NCBI GenBank assembly: GCA_963681505.1
Contig: OY811983.1
Location: forward strand, 6,569,001-6,633,000
From: Eunapius fragilis
Taxonomy: Eukaryota > Porifera > Demospongiae > Spongillida > Spongillidae
Direction of reading: 5' to 3'
DNA: 64,000 bases
The translations under genes and the position numbers were made by a program. The stretch's first letter is position 1, and the number at the start of each line of letters is the position of its first letter. The notes beneath the pieces were generated by a model, which did no database searches, had not been told where the DNA came from, and saw only the letters and a list, made by a program, of their open reading frames with translations. Below, piece by piece: positions 19,128 to 30,417 of the stretch.

Positions 19128-20315
19128 ATGTCCATCAACGACTACATTCGAGAAGAGAAACTAGGTGAAGGTACCTACGGCGTTGTTTACAAGGCGCGGC
19201 ATGTGAAGACGGGGAAATATGTTGCACTTAAAAAAATTCGACTCGAGTCTGAAGAAGAAGGGGTACCCAGCACGGCCGTGAGAGAGATATCACTGCTCAA
19301 GGAGTTGGAACACCCAAACATTGTTCTGTAAGCATAGCGTTTCCTTTACTAGGTCCCGACTTAAGCACAATTGTAGGTTAGAAGGCATTCTACATCAAGA
19401 TAACAAGCTGTACCTGGTGTTTGAATTCATGCAAATGGACCTCAAGAAGTACCTGGACACTATACCAGGCGACATGGATCCAATGCTGATTAAGGTTAGG
19501 AATTTAAAATACAGACATTTAAAATAAAACCCTATAACATCCTACAGAGCTACACGTATCAAATACTTCAAGGAACAGTTTTCTGTCATTGTCGCCGAAT
19601 CCTTCATCGCGATTTGAAACCTCAGAACCTCTTAATCGACAAGAAGGGTGTAATCAAACTGGCAGATTTTGGCCTTGGCAGAGCATTTGGCATTCCTGTT
19701 AGAGCCTACACTCATGAAGTCAGCGAACTATTTGAATTATTAATTTATGTGGTTCACCACTTCATGTTTTACATTCAGGTGGTGACCTTGTGGTACAGAG
19801 CTCCAGAAGTGCTGCTGGGCTCACAGCGGTACTCATGCCCAGTGGATGTATGGAGTGCAGCCTGCATATTTGCCGAGATGGTCACTAAAAGGCCCCTATT
19901 CCACGGGGACTCAGAAATTGACCAGCTATTTAGGATATTCAGGTAAGTGCTTGTATGTCAACCATGTTACTCTTTACTTGAATACATACACACTTGTTAC
20001 TAAAGGACTTTGGGAACACCAAATGAAACTGTGTGGCCTGGAGTCACACAGTTACCCGACTTCAAACCAACTTTTCCTAAGTGGACTGCAAAGCCTGACA
20101 GCGAATTATGTCCCAAAATTGGGGATCTTGGCTGCAGTCTGTTGAAGGCAAGCCAATCTTACAATAACCAAATCCAATAAAAGTTATGCTTCGTTTTGCC
20201 ATATCAGGAAATGCTGATATATAATCCGGGCAAACGTCTGTCCGCCCGAGGTGCTTTACAGCATTCCTATTTTGATGACCTTGACAAATCATCCCTCCCT
20301 GCAAATAACCGCTGA
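19128..20315 (+). CDS. CDK1: Cyclin-dependent kinase 1
   Basis: 300-aa cell-cycle kinase in six exons: 19128-19327, 19377-19494, 19548-19718, 19779-19942, 20006-20147, 20208-20315. The Gly-loop [12 protein letters not shown] keeps the inhibitory Thr-Tyr pair. The cyclin-binding helix reads [14 protein letters not shown] (canonical PSTAIRE). Catalytic loop [10 protein letters not shown] is intact; the Mg loop is DFGLGRAFG (usual DFGLARAFG). T-loop [20 protein letters not shown] keeps the activating Thr. [16 protein letters not shown] and the C-terminal HSYFDDLDK favour CDK1 over CDK2. The intron before the last exon uses a GC donor (TTGAAG then GCAAGC), the only one keeping the frame into [19 protein letters not shown]. 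Confidence 0.92.
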
Positions 20316-21615
20316 GTGTGCAGTCAGACACATCTTGTCTGTCCCCTGACTTCATGTTTGCCCCATGTTCTATGTTGTTGTGGTCAATACTGTGGCATGG
20401 TAGTAGTTGTACATGCTAATATTTTCATATAGTTCTACTTCTCATTGTGTATGCAGGATTGTGCGGGTATAAGAAAGTGTTGTTTGGGTGATAGTGTGCA
20501 GGACCTGGGCTGTTTGCTGTTGTTAAGGAAGGTTATGGTGTATTACACTCAACCCACAACACAGTATTCCTCACCAGAATGCTGCCTATCTCGTTTGAGT
20601 CCAATGCTGAATGATGGCAATTGTCTTGTGACAACACCTACAGCAGTTTCAAGGTGGTATCTATTTGGGCCTGGGAACTCCACTTACGGGTACAGTACAT
20701 TATGTAATAACACCAGGTAGATAAACCAAAGGAGTACCTGGCTGCTGTTGGTGATGTCCTTTTGTTGCCATAGTGAAGGCTGGAGCATCCCTTTTGGTGG
20801 GACAGTGTTTACCTAATACATTGGGAGTTGTGTAGGAACACATGGTTGGTACCTGTGTGTGTGGGGTGGGAGGGAGGATGTGTTTGATGGCACCTTATAT
20901 GCATTGGATTGATGGCGCACTTTGCCTCTAACATTGACATTAAACGTCCATGGTTGTGTGTTCGAATATGGCAGAAGATCTGCTAACCAGCAGGAGGTGA
21001 GACAAGCCTATTAACCCCTGCCTAACCTCGAGGGTACTTCGGCCACCTTGATCCCATGTGGTTTGAGGATACAGTGTCACTCTTGGGCGTCTGGACAACG
21101 TAAGTACAGGGAGTTGGGACTTCCAGATCAACCGTAAGGGGTGGGCGTGATTCAAGCCGTTGCCTAGGACCTACAAGTGTGAATACCAGCATTTCCTGTC
21201 ACAACTCAACCTAATCCGGTTATTGTTCCCATCCTGTTACTTACTTAGATGCTTCCAGGAAATTACGCGGGGTCTTTCTAACGTGTAGTTATCAGTGATC
21301 ACTGAACTGGAGATGCATGGCGCGCTTATTAAGAAAGGTATTCGCGCCATTTTAATAGAAGCCCACCTTTGTGACGGTGGAACTATCCTGCGGGGTTTTT
21401 TCATTGGCCTTCCATTAGCGCTGAATGACCTCGCTGGGTCTTTTGGATAGGCAGCCATACCAGAGATACGTTACCTCTCCTTCGTCGAGTAGCCACACCT
21501 ACTGCGTATGGTGGTGTCAAAATTATTTCCAAATTTAACCCTTAACTACACCACCAGGAGGGAAAACATGAATTACTGAAGTGCAATGTTCAGTGAAGTT
21601 TCGGCTAAGAGAGGG
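20316..21615. other. Intergenic region downstream of CDK1
   Basis: About 1.3 kb with no recognisable gene. Two minus-strand open frames (20940-21155, 21237-21458) show no family motif or splice context. It should hold the CDK1 3' UTR and the promoter of the coiled-coil gene. Confidence 0.5.
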
Positions 21616-24600
21616 ATGGCAGACAGGTAAGGCACTTAAGGAAAAAAAATTACGAGCCTCAGCCTGCTAACGTGTTGATTACAGGTCACCATCAGACAAG
21701 TCTAAGGTAACATTTAGCAGGCAAGGCCATTCTTCTGAACGCCTCGTAGTAAGCTAAAGGATTATGCTGGCAACCACTTGACAACTGACTTGTTCATCTC
21801 TGTACTTGAGGAACGCGCGGGACTAGCCGCTGTTGGTAGGCCGGAAATCGATGCTCCCGTCGACACTATGGTAGGCATAGTATGGATAAAAACCTGTAGT
21901 ATTATTGGACGCTGCTACTGCCACCTCTTCTAGGCCGCCGCCAGCAGGGTATATGACATACGCATATGCATACATACACATCATACGCCTACATATGGTT
22001 TCAGTACACACCACACGCACACACACACACAACATAATCTACATTCTTAAATCAACCAGTCCTGATTGCCTTTAGATGGGTGGGCGTTCATTGGAGCAGC
22101 CAGGCAACAGACCACCTGTTCCCAGCACACAGCCTGATCGCCTCTCCTTGTTAGAGGCCCAGATGAAAACCTTACAGAGAGGGATTAGCCGGGTAAGTTG
22201 AGGGGGGGGGAGGTTAGTAATATGGGCCACAATGGTAACCTTGGTGACCTAAGAATTGGACTTCTCTAGAGCACAGAGATCCAGTACAAGCTTGACCAGA
22301 TGGCTTCTAACCAGCAGAAGCAAACGAGGGAGTGGGAAGATAAGCAAATTTCCCTCAATGGACAACTGTGTGATGTGCAGGAGGAGTGTAGGTATGTTGT
22401 GTGTGTGTATGTTGTGTGTGCATGTTGTGTGTGCAATGTATGTTGTGTGTGCATATGTGTAGTGTGTGCAGTGTATGTTGTGTGTGCATATGTGTAGTGT
22501 GTGTAGTGTGTGCAATGTATGTTGTGTGTATATGTGTAGTTGTGTGTAGTGTATGTTGTGTGTGCATGTTGTGTGTAGTGTATGTTGTGTGTGCATATTT
22601 GTAGTGTGTGTAGTTGTGTGCAGTGTATGTTGTGTGTGCATATGTGTAGAGTGTAGCATTATCATGTATGTGCACAGGAGGTTGAGAGATGCATGCTCGC
22701 AAGCAGAAAGGAAGGCAGATGAGCGGTATACTACTGCACCCTTGAACAGGGTAAGATTGTGAGCACTTACCTTTTATGGAATGCATTTGAGGTTTTGATA
22801 GAGTTAACCATTGTAATTAGATGATGTAAACGTAACCATTTATTGCCTATTACTAATGGTCAAGGTCTTGATTAAATCGCCTTCTACGAGTAGACGCATA
22901 TCATCTAGTATCATATATATCGATGGAATGAAGTACCTGCCCATGTGTTGTTTAACCTGTTCAGATGGCTCGGTAAGAAAACATATGATATTAATACTGA
23001 AAATTGCTCTGAAGTAGTGTCTACGGGTAGATGATTTTGATCGATTTCGTCTACATGTAGATGGTCTGTTGATTTAACATTAACAATTTACCTCTTCAGT
23101 GTGCATCATAGTAAATCTTGTGCAATCTGCTGAGAGCATGGTAAAAGGAGCATGGACACTGGGATGAGAGCATGGTAAAAGGAGCATGGACAACTGGGAT
23201 GAGAGCATGGTAAAAGGAGCATGGACACTGGGATGAGAGCATGGTAAAAGGAGCATGGACAACTGGGATGAGAGCATAGTAAAAGGAGCATGGACACTGG
23301 GATGGATAAAAAATGATACAACATATGGGCAAGCATGCAGCTACTTATCCTGGTCCCCCAGGCCATATCTGACCTCTTATCCTTACTTCAGGCCAGCTCT
23401 GTGCAAGGCTTCACAACCAGTCGTGCCATTAGCTCTGAGGTCAACTTGTCTTCCCTGTCCCAACACACCTCCCCTATTGCCAACAGCACTCTTATCACCA
23501 GTAAACACCTTTCCACTAGCAACTCTAGTCTGGACAGTGTCAAGTCCACACAGTCCATGAGGGAGGCCGGTACCATGGCAACCACCCCACACCTGCACAA
23601 ACCTGCAAGCTATCGGAGCACATCTCACACCACCATACCAGGCCTTCGCAGTGAGGGTAGGATGAGCAGTACTGAAGAGCTTGAGAAAGCTAACTCCAAA
23701 ATCAGACAACTACAGAGGGAGGTGTGTCCTGGTGTGGGTTAGCTATGGGAATAGAGAAGTTCAGTCATTGTTAGAAATTCAAATTCCATTAGTTAAAGAT
23801 TCCACTAGTTAAAGCTAACCATTCATCCTTCCCGCTAGTTAACCATTCATCCCTCCCCCTAGTTAACCATTCATCCTTCCCGCTAGTTAACCATTCATCC
23901 CTCCCGCTAGTTAACCATTCATCCCTCCCGCTAGTTAATTATTCATCCCTTCCACCAGTTAACCATTTATCTCTCCCCCTAGTTAACCATTCATCCCTCC
24001 CCCTAGTTAACCATTCATCCCTCCCCCTAGTTAACCATTCATCCCTCCCCCTAGTTAACCATTCATCCCTCCCCCTAGTTAACCATTCATCCCTCCCCCT
24101 AGTTAACCATTCATCCCTCCCCCTAGTTAACCATTCATCCCTCCCGCTAGTTAACCATTCATCCCTCCCGCTAGTTAACCATTCATCCCTCCCCCTAGTT
24201 AACCATTCATCCCTCCCCCTAGTTAACCATTCATCCCTCCCGCTAGTTAACCATTCATCCCTCCCCCTAGTTAACCATTCATCTCTCCCCCCTAGTTAAC
24301 TATTCATCCCTCCCCCTAGTTAACCATTCATCCCTCCCGCTAGTTAACCATTCATCCCTCCCCCTAGTTAACCATTCATCCCTCCCGCTAGTTAACCATT
24401 CATCCCTCCCACTAGTTAACCATTCATCCCTCCCTCTAGTTAACCTTTCATCCCTCCCGCTAGTTAACCATTCATCCCTCCCGCTAGTTAACCATTCATC
24501 CCTCCCCCTAGTTAACCATTCATCTCTCCCCCTAGTTAACCATCCATCCCTCCCCCTAGTTAACCTTTCATCCCTCCCGCTAGTTAACCATTCATCCCTC

Positions 24601-27600
24601 CCACTAGTTAACCATTCATCCCTCCCTCTAGTTAACCTTTCATCCCTCCCGCTAGTTAACCATTCATCCCTCCCGCTAGTTAACCATTCATCCCTCCCCC
24701 TAGTTAACCATTCATCCCTCCCCCTAGTTAACCATTCATCCCTCCCGCTAGTTAACCATCCATCCCTCCCCCTAGTTAACCATTCATCCCTCCCGCGAGT
24801 TAACCATTCATCTCTCCCCCTAGTTAACCATCCATCCCTCCCCCTAGTTAACCATTCATCTCTCCCCCTGGTTAATCATCGATGGCATCCCTCCCCCTAG
24901 TTAACCATCCATCCCTCCCCCTAGTTAACCATCCATCCCTCCCCCTAGTTAACCATTCATCCCTCCCCCTAGTTAACCATTCATCTCTCCCCCTGGTTAA
25001 CCATCCATCCCTCCCCACCTATTCAGGTGGTGGTCCTGGAGCAGCAGCTGGCTGACAAAAGTCGCTCGGCGCGCACACACGTGGAGGAGCTGATGAGGCT
25101 ACGGTCGTCCCTGGCCCAGGAGAAGGCAAGTCTGGCCACATCCAAGGATGAGATCATCACAAAGGCAGCCAGTGAGGCATCACGTCTGAAGGCACTCCAC
25201 ACAGAGAAGGTTGCACAGCTGGAGGGTGAGGTCGAGAGGCTTAGGAGAGACAAGACCACTGTGGACCAAGAAATTGGGCAGCTGAGGGCAGATCTGAAAG
25301 GTAGCAGCTGGGTAGGGGGAGGGGCTGCATGGGTGATGGCTAGGTAGGGGAGGGGCTGCATGGTGATGGCTGGGAGGGGGAGGGGCTGCATGGTGATGGC
25401 TAGGTAGGGGGAGGGGCTGCATGGTGATGGCTGGATAGGGGAGGGGCTGCATGGTGATGGCTGGATAGGGGAGGGGCTGCATGGTGATGGCTGGGTAGGA
25501 GAGGGGCTGCATGGTGATGGCTGGTAGGGGGAGGGGCTGCATTGCTGGGGAGGAGTGGTAACAGCTGGGTAGGGTGAAGGGCTGCATGGTGATGGAAGTG
25601 GAAGGGGCTTCATGTAAGTGACCTGTTGGTTGGCTTCTTGCAGTGAGTCAGGCTGAGAAGGGAGGCCTCATGGAGAGGGTGGAGTCTCTGATGTCCCAGC
25701 TGGACCAAGAGAAGCTGTCACATGAAGAGGCCATGAGACAGCTACAGACCCAGAAAGCAGGGGAGAACAGTCGTGTGCAGCGACTTGAGGAAGCCTTGCA
25801 GGAGTGCCAGAGGCACCTCACACAGCACATGAACACAGTGACAGAAGCAGACCAGCAACACAGAGGGTCCTTGCAGCAAGTGAAGGAAGAGGTGTGTGCA
25901 GAGGGATGAGAGGAGGTGGGTTGGAGAGGAGGAGAGGTGGATAGTTGTATGAGGAGGGAACTGTGAGAAAAGAGGCTATTGTGGTATGGTTCCCAGACCT
26001 TTATGGTTCTTGCTTCAAATAGCAGTGGTTCTCTGCATCATAATGCCCCATAATACCCATCATCACCTAATACCTCTAGGGGTTCGAAACTTAAATATTC
26101 TTCTGAGGAGAATCCAGATCGCTTCAAAATTGGTATATACGTAGAAGAGTCATGTAGGTATTGATTTGTTCTGTTAGTTAATTTTTACTCTGCCCGCTGC
26201 AAAGATGTTGCTGTTGCATAGTGCATGCACACTTTCCCGCTCAATTCCCACCAATGATTTAGGCAATCCGCGTCCCATTGAATGTATGGGAGAAATCGTT
26301 GGCACGAATCAAGTGGAAAAATGTGTGCACACTTTGCACAGCTACATCTTCACAACGGCTAGAGTAAACATTAACAATCAGGACAAATCAATAGCAGCAG
26401 GACAAATCAATAGCAACAGGACAAATCAATAGCAACAGGACTCTTTCTCCGTACACACCGATTCTGAAGCGATTTGAATGTCAATTTTTTAACCCTTATG
26501 GGTAACACCCTTTGCATGTTCCCAAGGTGATCCAAGAAATTTGATTGCAAGTACAGAAATGGTTTTGTGTTTTGATGTATGAAAAAAACATAAATCCACA
26601 GTAATAGAACATTCCATATATCCTTCTTCCTAACCTCTCTCTTTCCTATCCAATCCCTCCACTTCCCCCATATCCTTACCACTCCTCTCTACCCTTCCCT
26701 GGCTAGGTAGCATCTCTGAGTGCAGACCTTGCCCACACACGTCAGCAGTTGGCTCAGAAGACCTCTATGGTCTCTCAGCTGGAGAGGGAACTGTCGGAGG
26801 CCAAAGCCAGCTTTGATGAGCGTCAGTGCACGTGGCTGGCCGTGGAGAGAGAGCTGAAGGACAGCATGGAGGAGAGTGAGGCCACCAGACAGACATTGCT
26901 TCAGCAACTGGAGCAGACCAGCAGGGAGCTAGCCAGGTGCACGGGGTGGCTAGGGGAGAGCCAGCAGGTGGGGTCTGAGCTGCGGCAGTGCAAGGCGGAG
27001 CTGAGCGGCCTACAGAAGAGCCTAGTGGACGTCCAGCGTAGGAAGGAGGGTCTGGAGCAGTCGCTGGTCGCCTGCCAGCAGGAGAAGCAGAGTCAGGCCT
27101 TGGAGCTAAGTCGCATGCGCAGGCAGTGGGAGCAGGCCACCAGCCAACTGAGCGCCTTGGAGGGCCAGTCAAAGAGCAAGCTGGGTCTGCAGGACGAGCT
27201 GAGCCGCAAGCTGGAGAGCGTGAAGGCTGAGCTCGAGGGGACGAGGGCGCAGCTGTCGTCGTGCAGGTCAGAGGCCATTGGAGCAGAGGCCCGGGTGAAG
27301 CAGGTGGAAAAGGAGTCAGAGGAGGCACTTGAAAAACTGCAGCAGGAGCTATCCAAGCGTACCCAGCAGGTGAGCGGGTGCTGATAGGAGGGAGGGATGG
27401 GTGGGGGGTGGAGGATGACCTGGTGCCTGGGAGGTACTCTTTATCGTACACCCTTATATGCTTACTTGCCCTGTACCATTTAACCCCATTGACAGCTTAC
27501 GTCTCCTGTACCTTTTAACCCATTGACAGGTTACCTCCCCTGTACCTTACCTTTTAACCCCTTGACAGCTTACTTCCCTGTACCTTTTAACCCCCCCCCC

Positions 27601-28759
27601 CCCCCCCTCCCCACTGTACTGTACCTTTCTTGACACATACCACTCTCTACTTAAACCTTTCCTCCGCAGGTATTAGAGATGGATGGTATGCTCAGAAGTC
27701 ATCAGGCTGATGTAACTGCTCGTCGACTGCAGCTGGAAAGGACCCTAGCCCAGAGGCAGGCAGATCTTAAAGCCAGAACGCAGCAATTAGAAGAACTAAC
27801 CACCAAATATGCCGATGCACAGAAGGTGCGTTTTGAAATGGCTGCTTTTGGCTGATATGTTGTGTGCAATCCTCGGTAGTATAGTGGTTAGTATCTCCGC
27901 CTGTCACGTGGAAGACCCGGGTTCAATTCCCGGCCGGGGAGCTTTTTTTATTTCGCCCCTATATTAGGGGGTGCTCGGTTGAGCACTTCGCCGGAGCGAA
28001 AAAAAGTTATTCATCGTACCACAATGTGATTTCCGTGGCACGGCTACGTCCACAAAGCCATGGTAACGGCAAACCAATTACATTTATGGTTGATGCTGCT
28101 ACCATAATGAATATGTTTTACGTTAGTGTGGAGACAGGGCTTTGTTGACGTAGCCGTACCACGGTAATCGAACTCAAATTGCATAGTGGTACAATGTTTT
28201 TCGCACCAGCGAGGTGTCATTTTCCGCTCAACCAAGCTGCCCCTGTATAGAGTACATCAGGATAAACTAAATAAACTCTCCTGTCAATTATTGGTGATTA
28301 TCTTGCCCTCCCAATAGACATCATTTCGTTTTTTAAGTGTTTAGCTTTTTAAAAATAGGGCTTCAAACATTTAGGCGTATATAACAGGTCACTTAATTTA
28401 CAGTTTGTTTTGCATGGCAGTTAATTGAGCAGTTAAGAAGTCAGGTGATCCAGTCCAAGACAGCAGGAGATGGACTGACAATCACTCAGGATCGGAAGCT
28501 GGAGGCCAAAGCCAAGGAGGTCCTTGTGCTTCAGGAACAGCTCCGTGAAGCTTTACTTGCTGCATCCAATCATCAGAAGGAGGCAGAGGAAGAGAGGACC
28601 CAGCTGGAAGAGAGGATGAGGAGGGAAGAGGAGCTTAAGTCGGCTCACAGCATCATGGAGGCCAAGGTTGATGAACTTCAGAGACAGTGGGACAAGATGC
28701 GCCAAGAACATCTAGTCGAGGTGTGGTGATGTGATTACCTGATGGTGTAGTGCAAGTCA

Positions 28760-28793
<34 letters not shown>

Positions 28794-30417
28794 CACACAC
28801 CACACACACAACACGCACGTTTGGTATGTACATGTGATGCATAGTAGCACATACCCTTGTTGGTCACCTTTGAACACAGGGCATTGATGCTGATTCCACA
28901 CCTATTCACATACCCTTGTTGGTCACCTTTGAACACAGGGCATTGATACTGATTCCACACTGTTCACATGGCGTGTTGGTCACCTTTGACCTTTGGTACC
29001 CTGCAGGTACAACAGCACCAGGAAGCACATGCATCTCTCCTAGCTTCAAGGGAACAGCTGGCTTCCTCACACAAGGTGCAGCTGCAACACCTCTCAGACC
29101 AGGAGCGGATAAGGCAGGAGGAGCTCTCTCGTTGTCGTGCGCAGGTTGCATCATTGTCAGCTGAACTGGCTGCCGAGCGAAAGGTCAGCGAAGAGACAAG
29201 ACAGCAGCTAGCAATGATGAGATCAGGACTGGTATACAATCAGGTAGGGAAATGAGTGAGGTGAGTGAGTGAGGGTTGTCCCTGGAGGGGTGAGGGTTGT
29301 CTAGGGGTGAGTGGGTGAGGGTTGTCTAGGGGTAAGTGGGTGAGGGTTGTCTAGGGGTAAGTGGGTGAGGGTTGTCTAGGGGTAAGTGGGTGAGGGTTGT
29401 CTAGGGGTGAGTGGGTGAGGGTTGTCTAGGGGTGAGTGTTGTTTAGGGGTAAGTGGGTGAGGGTTGTCTAGGGGTAAGTGGGTGAGGGTTGTCTAGGGGT
29501 GAGTGGGGGAGCGTTGTCTAGGGGTGAGTGGGTGAGGGTTGTCCCTGCAGGAGTGAGGATTGTCTAGGGGTGAGTGTTGTCCCTGGGAGTGTTCCAGGAA
29601 TTGTCTTAAAACTTATCCACAAATGCACTTACAATTACTTGAGGTATGTCACTAATGTCAATAGGGGTTTAAGTTACTTAGGTTAAGTGGCACAGTTATT
29701 CCAGAAATTTGTTCCTCATTAATGATTGTAGTAGCACTAATTTTTGTGTAAACACACATCTGCATGTTACATATCATTGGTGATTTAATTTAGGGTGAGG
29801 GTTGAATGATATCGTTAATCTGAATGGCTATGTTTGGTTATAATGTCATTTGGTATAACCATACTGTCACATCCACACAGCTCACTAAGCCTCAGTACAG
29901 CTTTGGTGTTGGGCTCAAAGACGGTACTTCTGGCTTGCATGGAGAAGTCTGCACAAGTGCCGATAAACGGGGTGTGGCTAACACAACAAGCACTTCAGGG
30001 AGTATGGCTAACACAACAAGCACTTCAGGGGGCGTGGCTAACACAACAAGCACTTCAGGAGGTGTGGCTAACACAACAAGCACTTTAAGGGGTGTGGCTG
30101 ACTCAGAGGCAAATGGCAAGGTTCAAATGCCCTACGTGTATTCAGCAGCCAGGTAGGTGTGGCCATTGTACCTGGGTGTACTGTGCACATAAGATCCACC
30201 CTACCATAGTGGCCTCAGAGGGAAAGTGGTGGATCTCTAGAACCAATGGCTAAGGAGCAGCAGGGTAATAGACAGATATATATATGTACAAATTATTGAC
30301 AATTTCACGATTCATTCAGTTTTTTTCCCATTGCAACAGTGGGTGGGGCAGTGGGGGGGGGGGCTCTATGTGGGTGTGTTTGTTTCCTCTGTGTCCAGTG
30401 GCAAGGCAGCCATGTAA
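21616..30417 (+). CDS. Large coiled-coil protein, unassigned
   Basis: A 14-exon model encodes 957 aa with all phases agreeing: 21616-21626, 21685-21706, 22076-22192, 22270-22391, 22678-22750, 23362-23721, 25027-25300, 25644-25891, 26707-27369, 27670-27825, 28421-28720, 29007-29243, 29881-30152, 30399-30417. It starts MADRSPSDKSKMGGRSLEQP. A short coiled coil is followed by a Ser/Thr-rich stretch (AISDLLSLLQASS onward). Exons 7-12 then form an almost continuous heptad coiled coil rich in E, Q, L and R (RLRRDKTTVDQEIGQLRADL, ERELKDSMEESEATRQTLL). The tail has four GVANTTSTSG-like decapeptides and ends VQMPYVYSAASGKAAM. It resembles centrosomal/ciliary coiled-coil scaffolds in style, but I do not recognise the family. 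The introns carry most of the repeats of this region, plus a tRNA gene. Confidence 0.7.
22395..22665. repeat. TG-rich minisatellite in coiled-coil gene
   Basis: Degenerate copies of TGTGTGCATATGTGTAGTG-like units in the intron after 22391. Confidence 0.9.
23135..23305. repeat. Minisatellite, 33/34-bp unit
   Basis: Five copies of a unit containing GATGAGAGCATGGTAAAAGG and AGCATGGACA(A)CTGG. Copies alternate in having ACACTGG or ACAACTGG. Confidence 0.9.
23770..25020. repeat. Long minisatellite, 24-bp unit (~50 copies)
   Basis: About 1.25 kb of TAGTTAACCATTCATCCCTC plus CCCC/CCGC/CCAC variants, filling the intron between 23721 and 25027 right up to the acceptor. Variant units are interspersed, and a segment near 24450-24560 recurs near 24575-24660, suggesting internal duplications of several units. 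Confidence 0.95.
25301..25612. repeat. Minisatellite, ~31-bp GGGGCTGCATGG unit
   Basis: About eight copies of a unit with GGGGAGGGGCTGCATGGTGA and TGGCTGG, filling a complete short intron. The minus strand reads as an open Pro/Ser-rich frame; not coding. Confidence 0.9.
26070..26510. mobile_element. Foldback (MITE-like) element in intron
   Basis: Imperfect inverted repeat: the left arm around 26110-26150 (CAGATCGCTTCAAAATTGG) pairs with a right arm around 26440-26495 whose reverse complement has CAAATCGCTTCAGAATCGG. The interior has three direct copies of ACAAATCAATAGCARCAGG at 26383-26440. No coding capacity; target-site duplication not resolved. Confidence 0.55.
27870..27941 (+). tRNA. tRNA-Asp (GTC)
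   Basis: 72-nt cloverleaf within an intron of the coiled-coil gene, same strand. The acceptor stem TCCTCGG pairs with CCGGGGA (one T-G wobble), with discriminator G. A box TAGTATAGTGGTTAGTA, anticodon loop CTGTCAC with GTC at 27903-27905, and B box GGGTTCAATTCC are all present. A T7 run just after it (~27944) fits a Pol III terminator. No intron. Closely similar to animal nuclear tRNA-Asp genes. Confidence 0.96.
27966..28245. mobile_element. Foldback MITE beside the tRNA gene
   Basis: About 280-bp imperfect inverted repeat. Left end GGGGGTGCTCGGTTGAGC matches the reverse complement of the right end, GGGGCAGCTTGGTTGAGC. The arms stay similar for ~110 bp (left GGCACGGCTACGTCCACAAA, right complement GGTACGGCTACGTCAACAAA). 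No open frame. It starts 25 bp after the tRNA-Asp gene. Confidence 0.75.
28841..28985. repeat. ~53-bp direct repeat in coiled-coil gene
   Basis: Two near-identical copies of a segment with CATACCCTTGTTGGTCACCT and GAACACAGGGCATTGAT, plus a third partial copy, just before the exon at 29007. A CA run lies upstream (28757-28810). Confidence 0.85.
29255..29600. repeat. Minisatellite, ~25-bp GTGAGGGTTGTCTAGGGGT
   Basis: About 12 copies with A/G variants (GGTAAGTGGGTGAGGGTTGT) in an intron of the coiled-coil gene. The units resemble 5' splice sites (GGTAAGT, GGTGAGT). Confidence 0.9.

Noticed and set aside
21237..21458. 73-aa minus frame with YPKDPARSFSANG
   Set aside because: Briefly resembles a kinase C-lobe (YDPAKRISA) but is on the wrong strand; the real CDK1 last exon is at 20208-20315.
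23770..25020. Direct repeats considered as a CRISPR array
   Set aside because: Units are contiguous 24-mers with no spacers, in a eukaryotic intron; an ordinary minisatellite.
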